Of a DNA stretch of 64,000 bases, positions 9,881 through 21,839 are shown piece by piece. The notes below the pieces were generated by a model. That model did not search any database and was not told where the DNA came from. It was given only the letters and a program-made list of their open reading frames with translations. The DNA is from Arabidopsis thaliana (lineage: Eukaryota > Streptophyta > Magnoliopsida > Brassicales > Brassicaceae): the NCBI RefSeq assembly GCF_000001735.4, contig NC_003071.7, positions 17,521,443 to 17,585,442 on the forward strand. The letters are read 5' to 3'. Numbering within the stretch: position 1 is the stretch's first letter; the number at the start of each line of letters is the position of its first letter. The translations under genes were made by a program, and so were the position numbers.

Positions 9881-11122
9881 CTACTCTTGGAAGATCTCAG
9901 TCAGAGAACTCCAAGTACCTGAGACACCAAGAATGACACCCAGCAGCAGGATCCCCACGTCTAAAGCTCGTTGCTTCCACTCCATTTCGTCTTTGAAGAC
10001 CATCAGATGAAACAAAGAAGGCAACACAAAGCCCAACGCACAACAGACGCTGCTGCCAACCAATGACAAAAAATCAGCAAAGTTTGGCACCAAGAGAGCC
10101 ACCAAAGTCACTGCCAAGACGAGCAGCCATCTGAGCCAGACGCAGTACATTCCACTCCAGAAACGTCTCTCCACAATCTCAAACACAGGGTTCATCATCA
10201 AGGGAAAGGTGAAGAAAAGGTTGATACAGAGCCCCAGCTGCACAAGACTGCTCACCACTCCTGCCCCTAAGTTAGCTGTGATTATATCCATTGTATCATC
10301 CCCAAAAGCCATGTAGCCTAACACACCAAAAGATCCATACATCACTGCAATGAATAGCATGCTGAGTGCCAACACTTTGCCAAACTTGTCCTTATCCTTA
10401 GTCTCGGATTCAAGAGGCAAAACCATTCCAACCCCTTCAAAGGCGTAAACAGCCACTCCCATACCATAGAAGAACACAGACATGCCACCAAAGGCGACAA
10501 CTTGAGGCCTTTGCACCACCGTAATCTTGATGTCCTCCACAATCACCACCGCCATTGCACCCAAATCGACCACATCAGCAAATATGCTCAGAGGAGCCAA
10601 GTGAGTGAGTGTCTTAATAGAATTCAAACCCAGCTGAAACGGAAAACATCCCCATATGTAGAGACTCTTAGGAGACACACCCATTAAATGCCTCAGACTC
10701 ATCAAAGTCGTACTCTTGGTTGGCTTAGAGAGATTAGCTAAAGTATTACCGATGAAGATAAGGTATCCAACACAAAACCCAGCCTGAGACAAAATAATAA
10801 GAATGTCGACGACGAACCTCCCGAGATTGCCGCAGGCAGCGAAACCAAGGTCCCCAAAAGATCCGATATTGGAGACACCAAGCTTGCGACGGATATGAAC
10901 AAGAAGCATCATGCAATGGTTGATCAAAGCAGCGACGGAAAAGAGCGTAAGCAAACCCATGAGCCATCCGGTTCGTTTGAAGGCGTAAGGAAGACCAAGG
11001 ACACCAGCACCAACGATAGCAATGAAGACATTAGCGAAAGTCTTGAACTTGCTCGACAATGGTCTTCCTTTACCAAGAAGAGGTGTGTCTTCTCTCGCCC
11101 TTCCTTGTTCCTCCAAACCCAT
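9881..11122 (-). CDS. AVT3B: AVT3B, vacuolar amino acid transporter (AAAP family)
   Basis: A single-exon 413-residue frame from ATG 11122 to TAG 9881. The hydrophilic start contains EDTPLLGKG, then the AAAP signature FANVFIAIVGAGVLGLPYAF at about residues 28-47, and about ten further hydrophobic segments to the C-terminus. GVGMVLPLESE in the middle and LGYMAFGDDT are also typical. I match it to At2g42005 (AVT3B), a tonoplast exporter of neutral amino acids from vacuole to cytosol; paralogues I recall are AVT3A and AVT3C. The dileucine-like TPLLGK near the N-terminus could be a vacuolar sorting signal (inference). No intron interrupts the coding part. Confidence 0.92.
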   Translation of the reverse strand: MGLEEQGRAREDTPLLGKGRPLSSKFKTFANVFIAIVGAGVLGLPYAFKRTGWLMGLLTLFSVAALINHCMMLLVHIRRKLGVSNIGSFGDLGFAACGNLGRFVVDILIILSQAGFCVGYLIFIGNTLANLSKPTKSTTLMSLRHLMGVSPKSLYIWGCFPFQLGLNSIKTLTHLAPLSIFADVVDLGAMAVVIVEDIKITVVQRPQVVAFGGMSVFFYGMGVAVYAFEGVGMVLPLESETKDKDKFGKVLALSMLFIAVMYGSFGVLGYMAFGDDTMDIITANLGAGVVSSLVQLGLCINLFFTFPLMMNPVFEIVERRFWSGMYCVWLRWLLVLAVTLVALLVPNFADFLSLVGSSVCCALGFVLPSLFHLMVFKDEMEWKQRALDVGILLLGVILGVSGTWSSLTEIFQE

Positions 11123-11575
11123 CTCTATACCTGATTAGAGATGGGCTCTGGAGATCAAAAAAATTCAATGCAATCGGAGATCTAAGATAGCCAGAGTGAA
11201 GATAGACGATCCTGCGGCATTTGCTCTCTATTACTCCTTGGAATGCTATTAAAAGGCCAAACCTTTCCATCATTTTTGCTATTAAGATGAGATTGTGGCT
11301 TATTGTGGAATGCATTACGATGTACATGTTGCATCGTATTATACGAATACTTGAGGAACACAAACAAACATGGTAGGAAAATTTAGAGTGATAATATATC
11401 AGCCAAACTATTAACAACTTTATTCATTTTTATAAGCCACCACTTTATACACGATTAATAATGTGAAAAGTTTATCAAATTAATCAAATCTCCCACCCTC
11501 TTATTATCAACTCTCAAGATATAATATCCACACAAAAAAAATGTCAAAAGTGTGCCACTGGATCCTTCCTTATTA
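11123..11575. other. Short intergenic gap between PLD beta 1 and AVT3B
   Basis: 450 bp that must contain the PLD beta 1 3-prime UTR and the AVT3B leader and promoter, both on the minus strand. Its segment from 11503 is the source-like copy of the relic at 4948-5052. Confidence 0.6.
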
Positions 11576-14500
11576 TCAAATGGTTAGATTCTCTTGTATG
11601 GCTATGAATGATCCGACAATGTTACCTCCGACGTCCGGGAACGTCTCACTCCCGGGAAGTGGTCGGACTTTTCCTTTTCGATCAACTTCCACTGGATACT
11701 TTAATAAATGTCCTCTCATGTCTGAGACTTCTTCAGCTGCAAACTGTTTCCAGTTCCTCTCTCCCATTGTTCTCACTTTCCTTACACACTCTATACTCTC
11801 TGGCTGTGTGAAACAGTCATCTAATGTTGCCATATGCTCTGCCCAAAGCGACATTCTGTATCCATAGATCTGCAGAGGAAACAAGAAAAAAACCAATGAT
11901 CCAAACTCTAGAACCGGAATCTGACCTCGTAATTGGTTTTGTCTTTGCATGGTTTGCGGGATTTACCTGACCACGAGGACCAGAATGTTTCCTTGCCCAT
12001 GTATGTTGAGGCTGGTAAGCTCCCATTGCAATCTCTGTATCTCTTGTGCCTTCCATTGATCGTTGGTTTATGTTTGCAGATCCAATTACTACGTATTCAT
12101 CATCAACTACCATCCCTTTCGAGTGAACATAGACCATAAATCTTCTGCTTTTCCGACTCAACGCCTGCAACACCACCGGGACTCCTCGTTTCAAAAACAT
12201 GAGAAATTTAAGCAGCAGGCATTCTCGGCGTTTAGTTACCTGAGGAGTGTTTGCATTGCTTGGACTCCCGGTTCCTGAGTTATCTATTCCATCCACCATT
12301 TCTCTGTTCCCAAGACAGAAGAAATTGAGATAATCTTGTGGGGAGAATGCTCCTTCAAGCCCTGTCTCCACTAACGCCTTGTAGATTGTCTCATACATCA
12401 TCTGTATTGTCTTGTGCTGCAACGATGATAACACTGACTATCAGTTTCATAATCTCCATATACCCAGACAGAACTCATGTAAGAAACATGAATCTTACAT
12501 GCATATATCTTACTTCCAAAAAATCGTTCAACCATATTGGTGATCTATGAACATTGAAATCAATATTATCTCTACTAGTCTCTACTTTAGTTTTGTGATT
12601 TTGATTTGAGAAACGGAAGGAAGATTTTGGCTAAGACAACAACCCATAAGTTTTAACTCAGACATACCTGCCAATAAAGAATCCTCTGGGTAGCAGCGCC
12701 GGTTGGAACACCTTCCGGCCACATTGGAATGACAATATAAGCAGCAAACCGTTCATTCGCCCTGATCTTTTCAGCTATCTTCAACGCAATTTCCATAGGA
12801 ATCAAATTATTCGCACCTACACACCAACGTTTTATAGCAATGTTAAGAGCCAAAGCAACTCGCATCGAATGCCAAATAAAAAAATCGGAGACTGACATCC
12901 TAAAGCTAGCATAAAGTGAAGAAGTAGGAGGTCGTGGTCAAGAATAATTTCATAGATGTCATAACATGTGACACAGTTCAAGATATATAGAAAAAAACTC
13001 CTGATGTCTTCATCCTTAAGTTTAACTATAGGAACAAACTTAAGTTTCTTAAATTCTTGAAATTAACAAGCAGAGACATATGACCAAACCTATGTCCTTA
13101 TGCGCATTCCAGTTGTATGAAGACCCAATGAAATACTGATTCTCAATATAGATGAAGTGTTGGGCTGCACGAATGGCTTTGACATACGCTGTGTGTATGC
13201 TCATATCAATCAGCACGTTCTTCCCACACACCAAGTTCTATCCAAAACAAAAACCTTTCGTGGATTAGTTTTCTGACATGTTTTAGACACCCAAACATAA
13301 TGATAGCTAAAGATTCCTTTCATTTTTTGTCACCTTGCATGTAGCATCTTTTGGATCCTTTGGGAAACCTTTCACAGAGTTTGAATCGATTGAACGGAAA
13401 ATCTGTATCAAACCAGAAAAACATCAGCTTAGCTTGCACCTGATAAATCATGGCTTCATAAAATACTCAACCTCTCCGGTCATTCAGTAACAGTTTTGAT
13501 GTTCATACCTGAACATGCCAAGCCTCAGGATCGTTCTCACTAACAGTAGGAGTATCAGAAACTCCTAATATATCTGGAATCCTATCAATCCTTAACAACG
13601 CATCGTCATAGGAAGTCTTAAACTTCTTGATCCCGCTAGGCTTTGCAGCCTTCAACCATCTCTCTTCGAAGTTGGTCAGAACATCATATGCAGCCGGGCC
13701 ATCAATCTTACTGTGTAAGTCATGCCACGGTTCTCTTGGACATCCTGAAAGATTTCCCTGTTGAAATAATAACATTTGTTTCAGTACACAATCCTATTCA
13801 GAATAAAAAGATTGGGTACCAGATCATTATTTAAGTAAGAGCTCAAGAATTCTTGATGGATACAAATGACAAAATCAACCAGGGGAGCTATGCAAGATTG
13901 TGAAAAGACAAACAAAAAACTGAAATAACTTTGGAATACAAGATCTCGACCAAAATTCAGCTATCTGATTTTATATGACACAGGATGCTATCTATTGAAT
14001 TGATTAGAAATTAGCAAATTCTTTGCATACTCTTTTAGAAAAAAACAAATGAAGCCAGAACAAAGACTAAAGATAACTGTCAAACAATACCATTTGAACA
14101 AGTTAAATATCATATTTCCATAATATAGGCTCCTAGCTACTGTTCAAGGTAATAGCTTGCTAAGTAATTGCCAAGAAAGCTACGCAAGATTGTAAACAGA
14201 AAGTTGACATTAAGAAACTGTACCGTAAAAGTGGGGTTGTGAAAATCATCTTTATGAATTGTCTGTAGTGTCCTGAACAACGGATGCTGAGGAGTGTCAT
14301 ATCGGCCATCACATAGATCAAGCCCACCGACAAAAGCTATGATTTTCCTTCTGTTACCACCAGCATCAGCATCTACTATTACGTTTTTTTGATGATGTGT
14401 ATAGATTGTCCCAACTTCCTGGTAGACAAAAATTAAATTAGAAGCTCGATTCCTAGTTTCGTATAAATATAAAGGGAAAAGAAAGTGGTACTCTACCCTC

Positions 14501-16548
14501 TGCTTGACCCAACTATGTCGCTTTCCAGCATTTCGGGGGCAAAGCAGGACTTGAACTGAGGAATGCTTAAAAAAACGGCGTGTTTCCTCATCATGGGTTG
14601 CCATAACCCCATCCTGTTCAAGTTGAGAAGTTGAGTCAAAAGTTAAAATTAATATGAGAGATGACAAGCCATACCAAATAGATAAGGTACATATCTCAAA
14701 ATGAAGTTGTAGTTACAACATGAATCAGGCTTTTCCAATGTAATACTAAATTACCAAAGCTATCATTTCATGAAAATCTAAATATATTCCGACTTGCACA
14801 CACTAAATATTAAATAGATACGATATACAAATCAGAAGATATAAAAAAAATAGAAACGAAAAGAAAGGACAGTCAAGGGTGTGTGTACTTACTGTTTTAT
14901 AACCCAAAATGCTACGTGAAGTTGGGTCATCCCATATCAAAAGGAGGACTCTCACTCCTTCTTGGGACTTTGATCTTAGAAGCTCCCCAAGAGTACATTC
15001 GGATGCAGGACCTAATTTATCACGAATCAACTTAACTTTGTGCCACACTGACCAACCTGTGATATAAATCAAACGCCGCGCCTGACGTATGGCATCAAAC
15101 ATATCATGCCAACACTTCCCATGTTCATAAGACATTCCATTGTCCAGTCTTATACCAGGGAGCATCCCTTCTGGGACATGTGCATCTTGATACAATCTCA
15201 CAGTTCCGCCTTTTCTAAGAGGAAAATATGTTCCAGGTACCCCTTGGTAATCAGGACCTGCCCCAACTCCATGATGATAAACGCTGAGTTTGTCCATAGG
15301 AGTATACTGAATCGATAATGATAAGTTTGCCCCTGGTTTACAAGGCTTCCCATTACTGTTTAGAATCGGATAAGTTCCTTCGATCTTGGCACCTGAGTAT
15401 ATCTGCTCCACCGGGATTGTAACCAATCCAATAAGCTGTGAACCCACAACATCACTGTCTTTAACAACAAAATGAACTTCTGCAGCATGATGAGCAACAG
15501 GAACATAAAAATGTTGCATCCAAACAGGATTTTCGCTGTTACTCATGACATACGTTCTTCCAATCACAGCACCAGCAACTGATACAGAAACATAAGGATC
15601 ACTGGTAATCTTACTAGTAAGCTGCCCTTCAATTTTCCCTGGCAATCTTCCAAACATATCACCCAGTGTCTTATGGAACATATCCATGTTAGGGAGATTT
15701 TTAGCATGATAGATCCAAATATCCAAATTCCCATGCAACAACAGGACCTTCAACGACCCTTTACCAAACAGTGTCATCTGCATATCCGCACTATGTGGCG
15801 ATTCGGTAGATGCATAATAAGAACTTGAGGAATCTACTCTCCCTAACTGTGGCAAATGAGAGTTACTTGGAAACGAGCTGTTAGGGTAACCATACAAGTC
15901 CCCAGGGCGGCTTTGCCAAGAGTTCGAAGGAAGGGAGGATAGTTGTGGAACTGAGGGACCTGGTTGGTTAGTAGAAATATGCAGACCACCTAGAAGTTCA
16001 TCCACAGGAGGATAAGAAGATCCAGAATTGCTTACATTATCATGACCTGTTCCCCCGGTACTGAGACAATCTTGCCTACGATATTCTTGAAAACCTTGAG
16101 TTTGCTGCGGAGGAGGCAGAGGCTCTTGCGGTTTAGTTTCAGGTGGAGGGTATTGAGCTGGCTCTTGATACGAATAGTGAGGAGGCGGAGGACCATAAGC
16201 ACCAAAGTTACCTTGGGGCTGATAAGGGTAAGGAGAAGGTTGGTAGTCAAAAGAATGTCTGTGATACTCTGGAGGAGCAGCCGCGAGAGATGATGGTTGT
16301 GGGTTGTGGCTATAGTCTAATGGTCCAGAATGCGAACCCGAAGTGTGCTGATGAGGCGGTGGTGGTGATGCATATGGTGGTGGTGTTGCGTATGGAGGTG
16401 GTGGGTAAGGGTAATAAGGAGCACTGTATTGATTGGTTGGAGGAGGTGGGTATGGCTCTGAACTGGGAGGTCTATAAGGAGCTGGGTATGGGTAAGGGTA
16501 TGGGTACTGACCGTAAGGGTATGGATAACGAGGACCGTGATTATCCAT
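11576..16548 (-). CDS. PLDBETA1: Phospholipase D beta 1
   Basis: Ten exons: 16548-14893, 14613-14497, 14418-14224, 13757-13509, 13402-13334, 13237-13090, 12816-12668, 12416-12240, 12164-11967 and 11869-11576. They sum to 1083 residues, the length I recall for At2g42010. Order: a Pro/Tyr-rich low-complexity arm (residues 1 to about 190, from [14 protein letters not shown]), a Ca2+/phosphoinositide-binding C2 domain (about 255-415), then the catalytic core with HKD motif 1 in [10 protein letters not shown] (His near 599) and HKD motif 2 in [12 protein letters not shown] (His 934). Plant PLD beta hydrolyses phosphatidylcholine and -ethanolamine to phosphatidic acid, needs PIP2 and micromolar calcium, and associates with plasma membrane and actin. 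The leader has an intron of about 16819-16596, homologous to the SINAT1 leader. All exon phases close without a break. Confidence 0.96.
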
Positions 16549-16649
16549 TATCAGTAACGCATATAAGCTACTGATCTAGAGAGTTTATTTCCTCTGCAGA
16601 GAGATTCAAAGCAAAAGCAAGATCAATCACCAATCAACAAGTAGTATTA

Positions 16650-16880
16650 CTCGCAAATCATAAGAATCGTCACAATATTCGTCTTGCGATTTAGATCAGA
16701 AAGATAGAACACAAACCAAAATATATATCAATTCCTTAGCTCGTGGATTTTCCCGATTGAGAACAAATAAAACACCCAAATATGAAGAAAAATCAAAGAG
16801 AGGGAGAGGGAGGAATCTACCTGGGAAGAAATTTGCAAGCGTGGAGTTATGGAGATTTTGGCTTGGTATTGTATTGATCG
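16650..16880 (-). repeat. PLD beta 1 leader block shared with SINAT1
   Basis: Counterpart of 4275-4560. It contains the distal leader exon, its splice donor near 16819 and part of the leader intron. Confidence 0.7.
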
Positions 16881-17260
16881 ACACGAGAAGAAGAATCAAT
16901 GAAGAAATTGGAAAAGAAGAGAAACGCGGATTTCTATTAATCAAAGAAACGCGGATTTACCAAGATAGGAAATTAAACAAGGAGGTAGGACAAGTTATTG
17001 ACGTTTGTTCCAGATTCACCAAGTTCGTTTCCTTTTTTGCTCATTTTTTCCCTTATTCAACCTTCAAATATTTATTCTTACTAGATTTCAGATAGTATTT
17101 TGATTAACAAACTTTTTAGATCAGATTTTTCAATCTATTTATAAAAAAATTTACGTTTTGCTTCTATCTTCAATTGGCTATCTAGCTCCTGCATGAACAG
17201 AGGGACACAGGTTGGTTACAATTTACAAACCCCGCGTCGATAAAAATGTAAAATAGAATT

Positions 17261-17342
17261 CGTCGCCTGAGAGATTCGAACTCTCGCGGGGAAACCCCAT
17301 TTACTTAGCAGGCAAACGCCTTAACCACTCGGCCAAAGCGAC
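17261..17342 (-). tRNA. tRNA-Ser (anticodon GCU)
   Basis: Read on the minus strand, an 82-nt cloverleaf starts GTCGCTTTGGCCGAGTGG (A box) and ends AGGCGAC plus a discriminator G. The acceptor stem pairs GTCGCTT with AGGCGAC. The anticodon stem TTTGC/GTAAA encloses loop CTGCTAA, so the anticodon is GCT, reading AGC and AGU. A long variable arm (GGGGTTTCCCC) is the serine class mark. The B box GAGTTCGAATCTC is intact. T runs at about 17253-17240 can end Pol III transcription. No intron and no encoded CCA. Confidence 0.96.
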
Positions 17343-17626
17343 GTTTTGTCCAGTCAACAACAAAAACTTTTATATTCTATCACAAGTCAAAACTCTGCCG
17401 CAACAAGTCAACAACTGCCAACAACCGAATTCATTCACCAGATCAAAAGAATTGAAAAAACCATATATCCTATTGATGTATTTATTTATTAGTCTTTTAG
17501 CATAAAAACTGAAACAACAAAAATCCAAAATCCCATATAAAAAACAAACTGAAAAAACCAATAAAATCACTGCTTTCTACTACAGATTATTACTCTAGCT
17601 TCCTCTTTCTTCTCCTCCATTCTCTT

Positions 17627-18904
17627 CTAAGCTAATCTCCTTCTTCTCCTCAGTGGACGAGAATCTGCACTGTCAACATCAGAGACCCTTGAACTGTTCT
17701 CATGTCTTCTAACAGACGAAGAAGTCGATACAGTCAACATTGAATTAATCTCAGCCGCCGTTTCAACTTGACTCTCCGAGTTTATCACACCTACTATGCT
17801 TGAGAACGAATCCCTGTCTTCAACACCAACAGGAGGACTGCTGTTTTGTTCTTGGTTCCTCCCCAATGCATGTGTTATCAAATAAGTATCCGCTAATCTT
17901 TCAGCAGAGCTCAAAGTAAACGACGACACCCTCCCATACATCTGTGCCCATCGTCTCTGGGTTGCCAAAGCACGTGACGAGCTTAGGTTTTCGTTTTCCT
18001 CTTCATTTTCAGGGGCATTATTTAAGATCAGATCAATATCGTTAATCTCATCTGATGAAGGTTCAACCAGTGCTTCACTAGACTGGTTCTCCTCTGCTCT
18101 AACTCCCCTCGAAGTCATAAACCGGTTAAGAGATGGTCTGGCGCGTCTTTCTCCTGTACTAGATTCCCTTTCAAGCCTATCCTGCAAATGTCTAAATATT
18201 TCCGTTGGTATATGACCTGACCTGTTAAGTGTAGTCCTCAAACTCTCTGTGCGTCGTGCTTGGGGTCTCGAAGGGATCTTGGTGTTTGAAACCTCCTCAG
18301 ATTCTCTTTTCTGTATCCCACGTCCATAGATTGGAGTCACTGTTTTCACAGATACCTCCCCTTTACAAACCGGGCATTCTTTTGCCTCTGAAACCTGTAG
18401 CCACTGGTAAAGGCAAGACCAACAGTAAAGGTGGCCACAATTAGTAACAACTGGATCCTTGGACAAATCCAAACATATATAACAATCGAAAAAGCTCCCA
18501 TCGCTGCCAACGCTCTTCTCAACATCTCTTTTCTCCTCTGTTACATTGTCTTCTGCCATCACTTTGCTCCCATTCTCGCACTTTTTGGAGTCCTCGATGA
18601 CCCTTTCTCCACTAGCCATGCTTCCCTCACCAGCAGGCAAAGCAACTACATTTCCAGAAGTGATCAACAACTGACTCAATTCCATCGCCGGGCTATGTGT
18701 CTCAGCAAGAACCGGAAGCATATCAATCCGTCTGAAACGTGACCGGTACCGACTTCTAAACCTTCTCAGAGATTCGGATTCCCTAGCAGCAAGTCCATTA
18801 CCCCAATCAGACCGAGCATAATTCGTCGCTGGCTCGAGACCTAACTCAGGATCAGGACCCAGATTCAAATCCAGGTTCACAGTGCTAGATATCTCTTCAC
18901 CCAT
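17627..18904 (-). CDS. MUSE2: MUSE2-type RING E3 ubiquitin ligase
   Basis: A single exon of 425 residues, ATG 18904 ([10 protein letters not shown]) to stop 17627; the codon before is TTG and not a start. The N-terminus has LDLNLGP, an EAR-like LxLxL stretch. A C3HC4 RING near residues 139-183 runs [24 protein letters not shown] and is followed by VTPIYGRG, the arrangement of the RMA/RNF5 class; the usual C-terminal membrane anchor is missing and the protein ends in a run of five arginines before Leu-Ala. I match it to At2g42030, described as MUSE2, which with MUSE1 promotes degradation of immune-receptor partners in the SNC1 pathway. The leader intron probably spans about 19183-18937. Confidence 0.85.
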   Translation of the reverse strand: MGEEISSTVNLDLNLGPDPELGLEPATNYARSDWGNGLAARESESLRRFRSRYRSRFRRIDMLPVLAETHSPAMELSQLLITSGNVVALPAGEGSMASGERVIEDSKKCENGSKVMAEDNVTEEKRDVEKSVGSDGSFFDCYICLDLSKDPVVTNCGHLYCWSCLYQWLQVSEAKECPVCKGEVSVKTVTPIYGRGIQKRESEEVSNTKIPSRPQARRTESLRTTLNRSGHIPTEIFRHLQDRLERESSTGERRARPSLNRFMTSRGVRAEENQSSEALVEPSSDEINDIDLILNNAPENEEENENLSSSRALATQRRWAQMYGRVSSFTLSSAERLADTYLITHALGRNQEQNSSPPVGVEDRDSFSSIVGVINSESQVETAAEINSMLTVSTSSSVRRHENSSRVSDVDSADSRPLRRRRRLA

Positions 18905-19479
18905 CAATTAACAGATAAAATGACCCTCCTTTGTTATCCTGCTTGAAAAGAAACCATAATCAAACCTTATCTTATATTAAAGACTAGAAGAATGAAGCAT
19001 GACATAGAACCAAACAAGTTTCACACACAAAACCATAAACATATGGATAAAGAAGACGCTAAAACTAAAAAACAAATCAATGGCGGATTTTTATACCACT
19101 AAACTCAACCATTTCAATAACCACTGTCAATGGATAATATAATTGAACAAATTTAAACTCAGCAGAAGAAAACGAGAGATTACCTAAAAAGTAAAATTCC
19201 AGAGCGGTGTTTATGAATTCTGCATTCTTCAATTACCGAGCCCAACGCTGAATCTCCAAAGTCCTTTCGATGTAACAAAATCCCCAATCCGAAACCCTAA
19301 TTCGCAAAATCCCCGTGAGAAAAACCCCAAAGTTTCAATTAAGATTGGAGAAAAAGCCTCAAGCTCTTGTCTTCAATCCAAAATTGAGGCAGATTTTGCA
19401 AGGAAAGCGTAAGAGAAGTCTGGAACATAGGGTTTTTCACGATAAGCGCCGGAGAGGTTACTATTGAGAACTCGTCAGC

Positions 19480-21839
19480 GAGCTTTTGGAACTCCGATTC
19501 GTCGAATGGAAATTTTCACCGATCAAATCTTTTCAATCGGAGGCTCTCTATACTTTTAATCAGAGAGGGAGAGAAGGCACGATCCTCTGTGCTCCGGTGT
19601 ACACTATTGACGTGACGTCTATATTCCACGGCGATGATTACCTTCCCTCTGACCGGACGGTCAGGATTAGTTTACTTTCTTACCTAGTTTTCTTTTTTTA
19701 ATAAATCTCATCTATTTATATTGATTTGGTAAAATGTAATTAATTTATTATTGGTTAAAGTTGAATAAAGATAAAGATAATTCATTAAATGCAATTATCA
19801 AACTTTATAACTTTACATAAGACTAAAATTATTCATTGACTAAAAATAACAAATAGTATCATGGTTATTGTTATGCATAACAACTTTTTTATGAATGTGA
19901 AGTTTGATAACCAACATTAATATAATATATCGATCTCTTAATTTATATTCCTTGAACTTCATAATGTTAGGTGTTTACACTATTCACACATATTTTTAAA
20001 AAAATTGCAACACAATATAGTATCCATATTTTATTTTTTATAGCTCTAACCAATACAAAAAAAAAGATGATACAAATTTTGCATTAAAAAATACAAAACA
20101 TTTATTTCTTGGTGAGATACACACCAGCACTTACCCGTTGGTTTCTAAAAAAATAATTTTCTCGACTAATAAACAATAGACTATATACTCTATAGTACAC
20201 TAGCATATTATAAAATAATGATTTATGATTTATGATATATGAGTAAAGAATAAATTTCTTTGTAACATTTGGATATCGAACGGTTCCATGAACGAAATCA
20301 CAACCAACCATATTACTCATAATTCATAAACAAAAATTCACAATAGACGATTCTAACAACAAACACATTCATCGAAAAAAAAAAAACATTCATGAATTGA
20401 AAAGTATGTGACTGAAGAAGGTGCACGTTAACACATTAAGCTGGATCATCTCTATCCTACGCCTACACGATAACAAAAAGATGAAGAAAAAACTAATACC
20501 CGTTTTGGCTTAATGTGACATGCCAGCCCATTCCCACCTATTTCAATGGAGAGTGCAAGTGCAACATTGTCGTTCCTCTTTTCTTTATTATTATTATTTG
20601 CTAACTTTTGTCTTAATACTTCAAAAAAAGATATGATATGATAAAAAAAAGACACATCATATGCTTATATTCGTATTATATGAGGTGATGTATTAGAAAT
20701 TATAGAATAAACGAAGAAAGAAAAGAAAGAAAGAGGGTAAAAATCGGAAGAAATGAAACATAAGGGGGTCGTAATGAAATTATGAGATTTTAAAAAGGAC
20801 CCACAAATGAAAGCCTACGGATAAAACTTCTCCGCTCACCCACTCCCTCTCTCTCTTTCGTCCAAGCTGGCAACGATGAGAGCCACCGATTACCTTCTCT
20901 CCCGGTTTCCCCGCACGTGAGCCATCCACTCTCCACGTGCCTCCCTCCTATAATTCTCTTCTTCTTCATGTTTTTTTTTTTCTCTCATTCAAAATAAGAG
21001 TACTCAACGCAAATCACACCTCATTTCATACTAGTTTCAAGAAATTTATATACCATGGGCGTTGATTACCAATTTTTTAGCTCTCTATATTGTTTTTAAC
21101 TATTCATGTTCAAATCTGTTTTTTTTTTATCTATACAAACATTTGTTTAAACTGTACATATGAATCATTAGATTTTATATCTCACATTATACATGTGTAA
21201 CATGGTTCAAAAACTGGTGTGAGTAGATACCAAATTACATCCCCCAGTCTTTTCATATGTGAGACTATTTTACAAAGTATGGTTATGTAAAACGTTCTCA
21301 TGTACATATAAGTCTCTATAGATATATGACTCATCATATTTATCTAATTACAACTTCAAAAACTCAATCTTAATTACCACTAGATGCTTAGCATTTCCAT
21401 TGTTACCAAATATGTAAATAAAAAATTAACAGTGCATCTAAAAAATGGTTTTATCGTTTTGTAATTCTAATCAGGCACATGTTATCAATTATCACATTTT
21501 CAATAAAAACTTTATATTGAAATATCAGTCATTCCTACGTGAGCTCTTCCTCTCTCAATATACTACTACTTACTTGCTTTTTGGGTGCAACAAAAACAAA
21601 AAAAGTTAGAGATAGAGAGAGATAAAAAAGAGTTAATAAAAAGAGCTCACAACAAGAACACAACACCACAAAGCCTTCCCCTTTATTTTTTTCCCGTGTA
21701 ACCAAAAAAATCAAAAAGATTACTCTCTCTTTAATATCTGGGTTTATACTACAGTCCTTCTTTGGTGCAAAGATCCCAAAAAATCAAAATCGAAAGAGAG
21801 AATAAATCAAAAGGAAGAATCTTTATCTGCTTTCTCTCG
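19480..21839. other. AT-rich intergenic region, divergent promoters of MUSE2 and the WRC gene
   Basis: No gene recognised over 2.3 kb. A GC-richer block at 19440-19680 probably belongs to the MUSE2 leader or promoter. At 20840-20960 there is a CT-rich stretch with CACGTG-like cores (CGCACGTGAG, CCACGTGC), and at 21600-21760 the AG/CT-rich leader of the WRC gene. Confidence 0.6.

Noticed and set aside
19486-19701. 71-codon plus-strand frame in a GC-richer block
   Set aside because: No ATG at its start; the block fits better as MUSE2 leader or promoter on the other strand.
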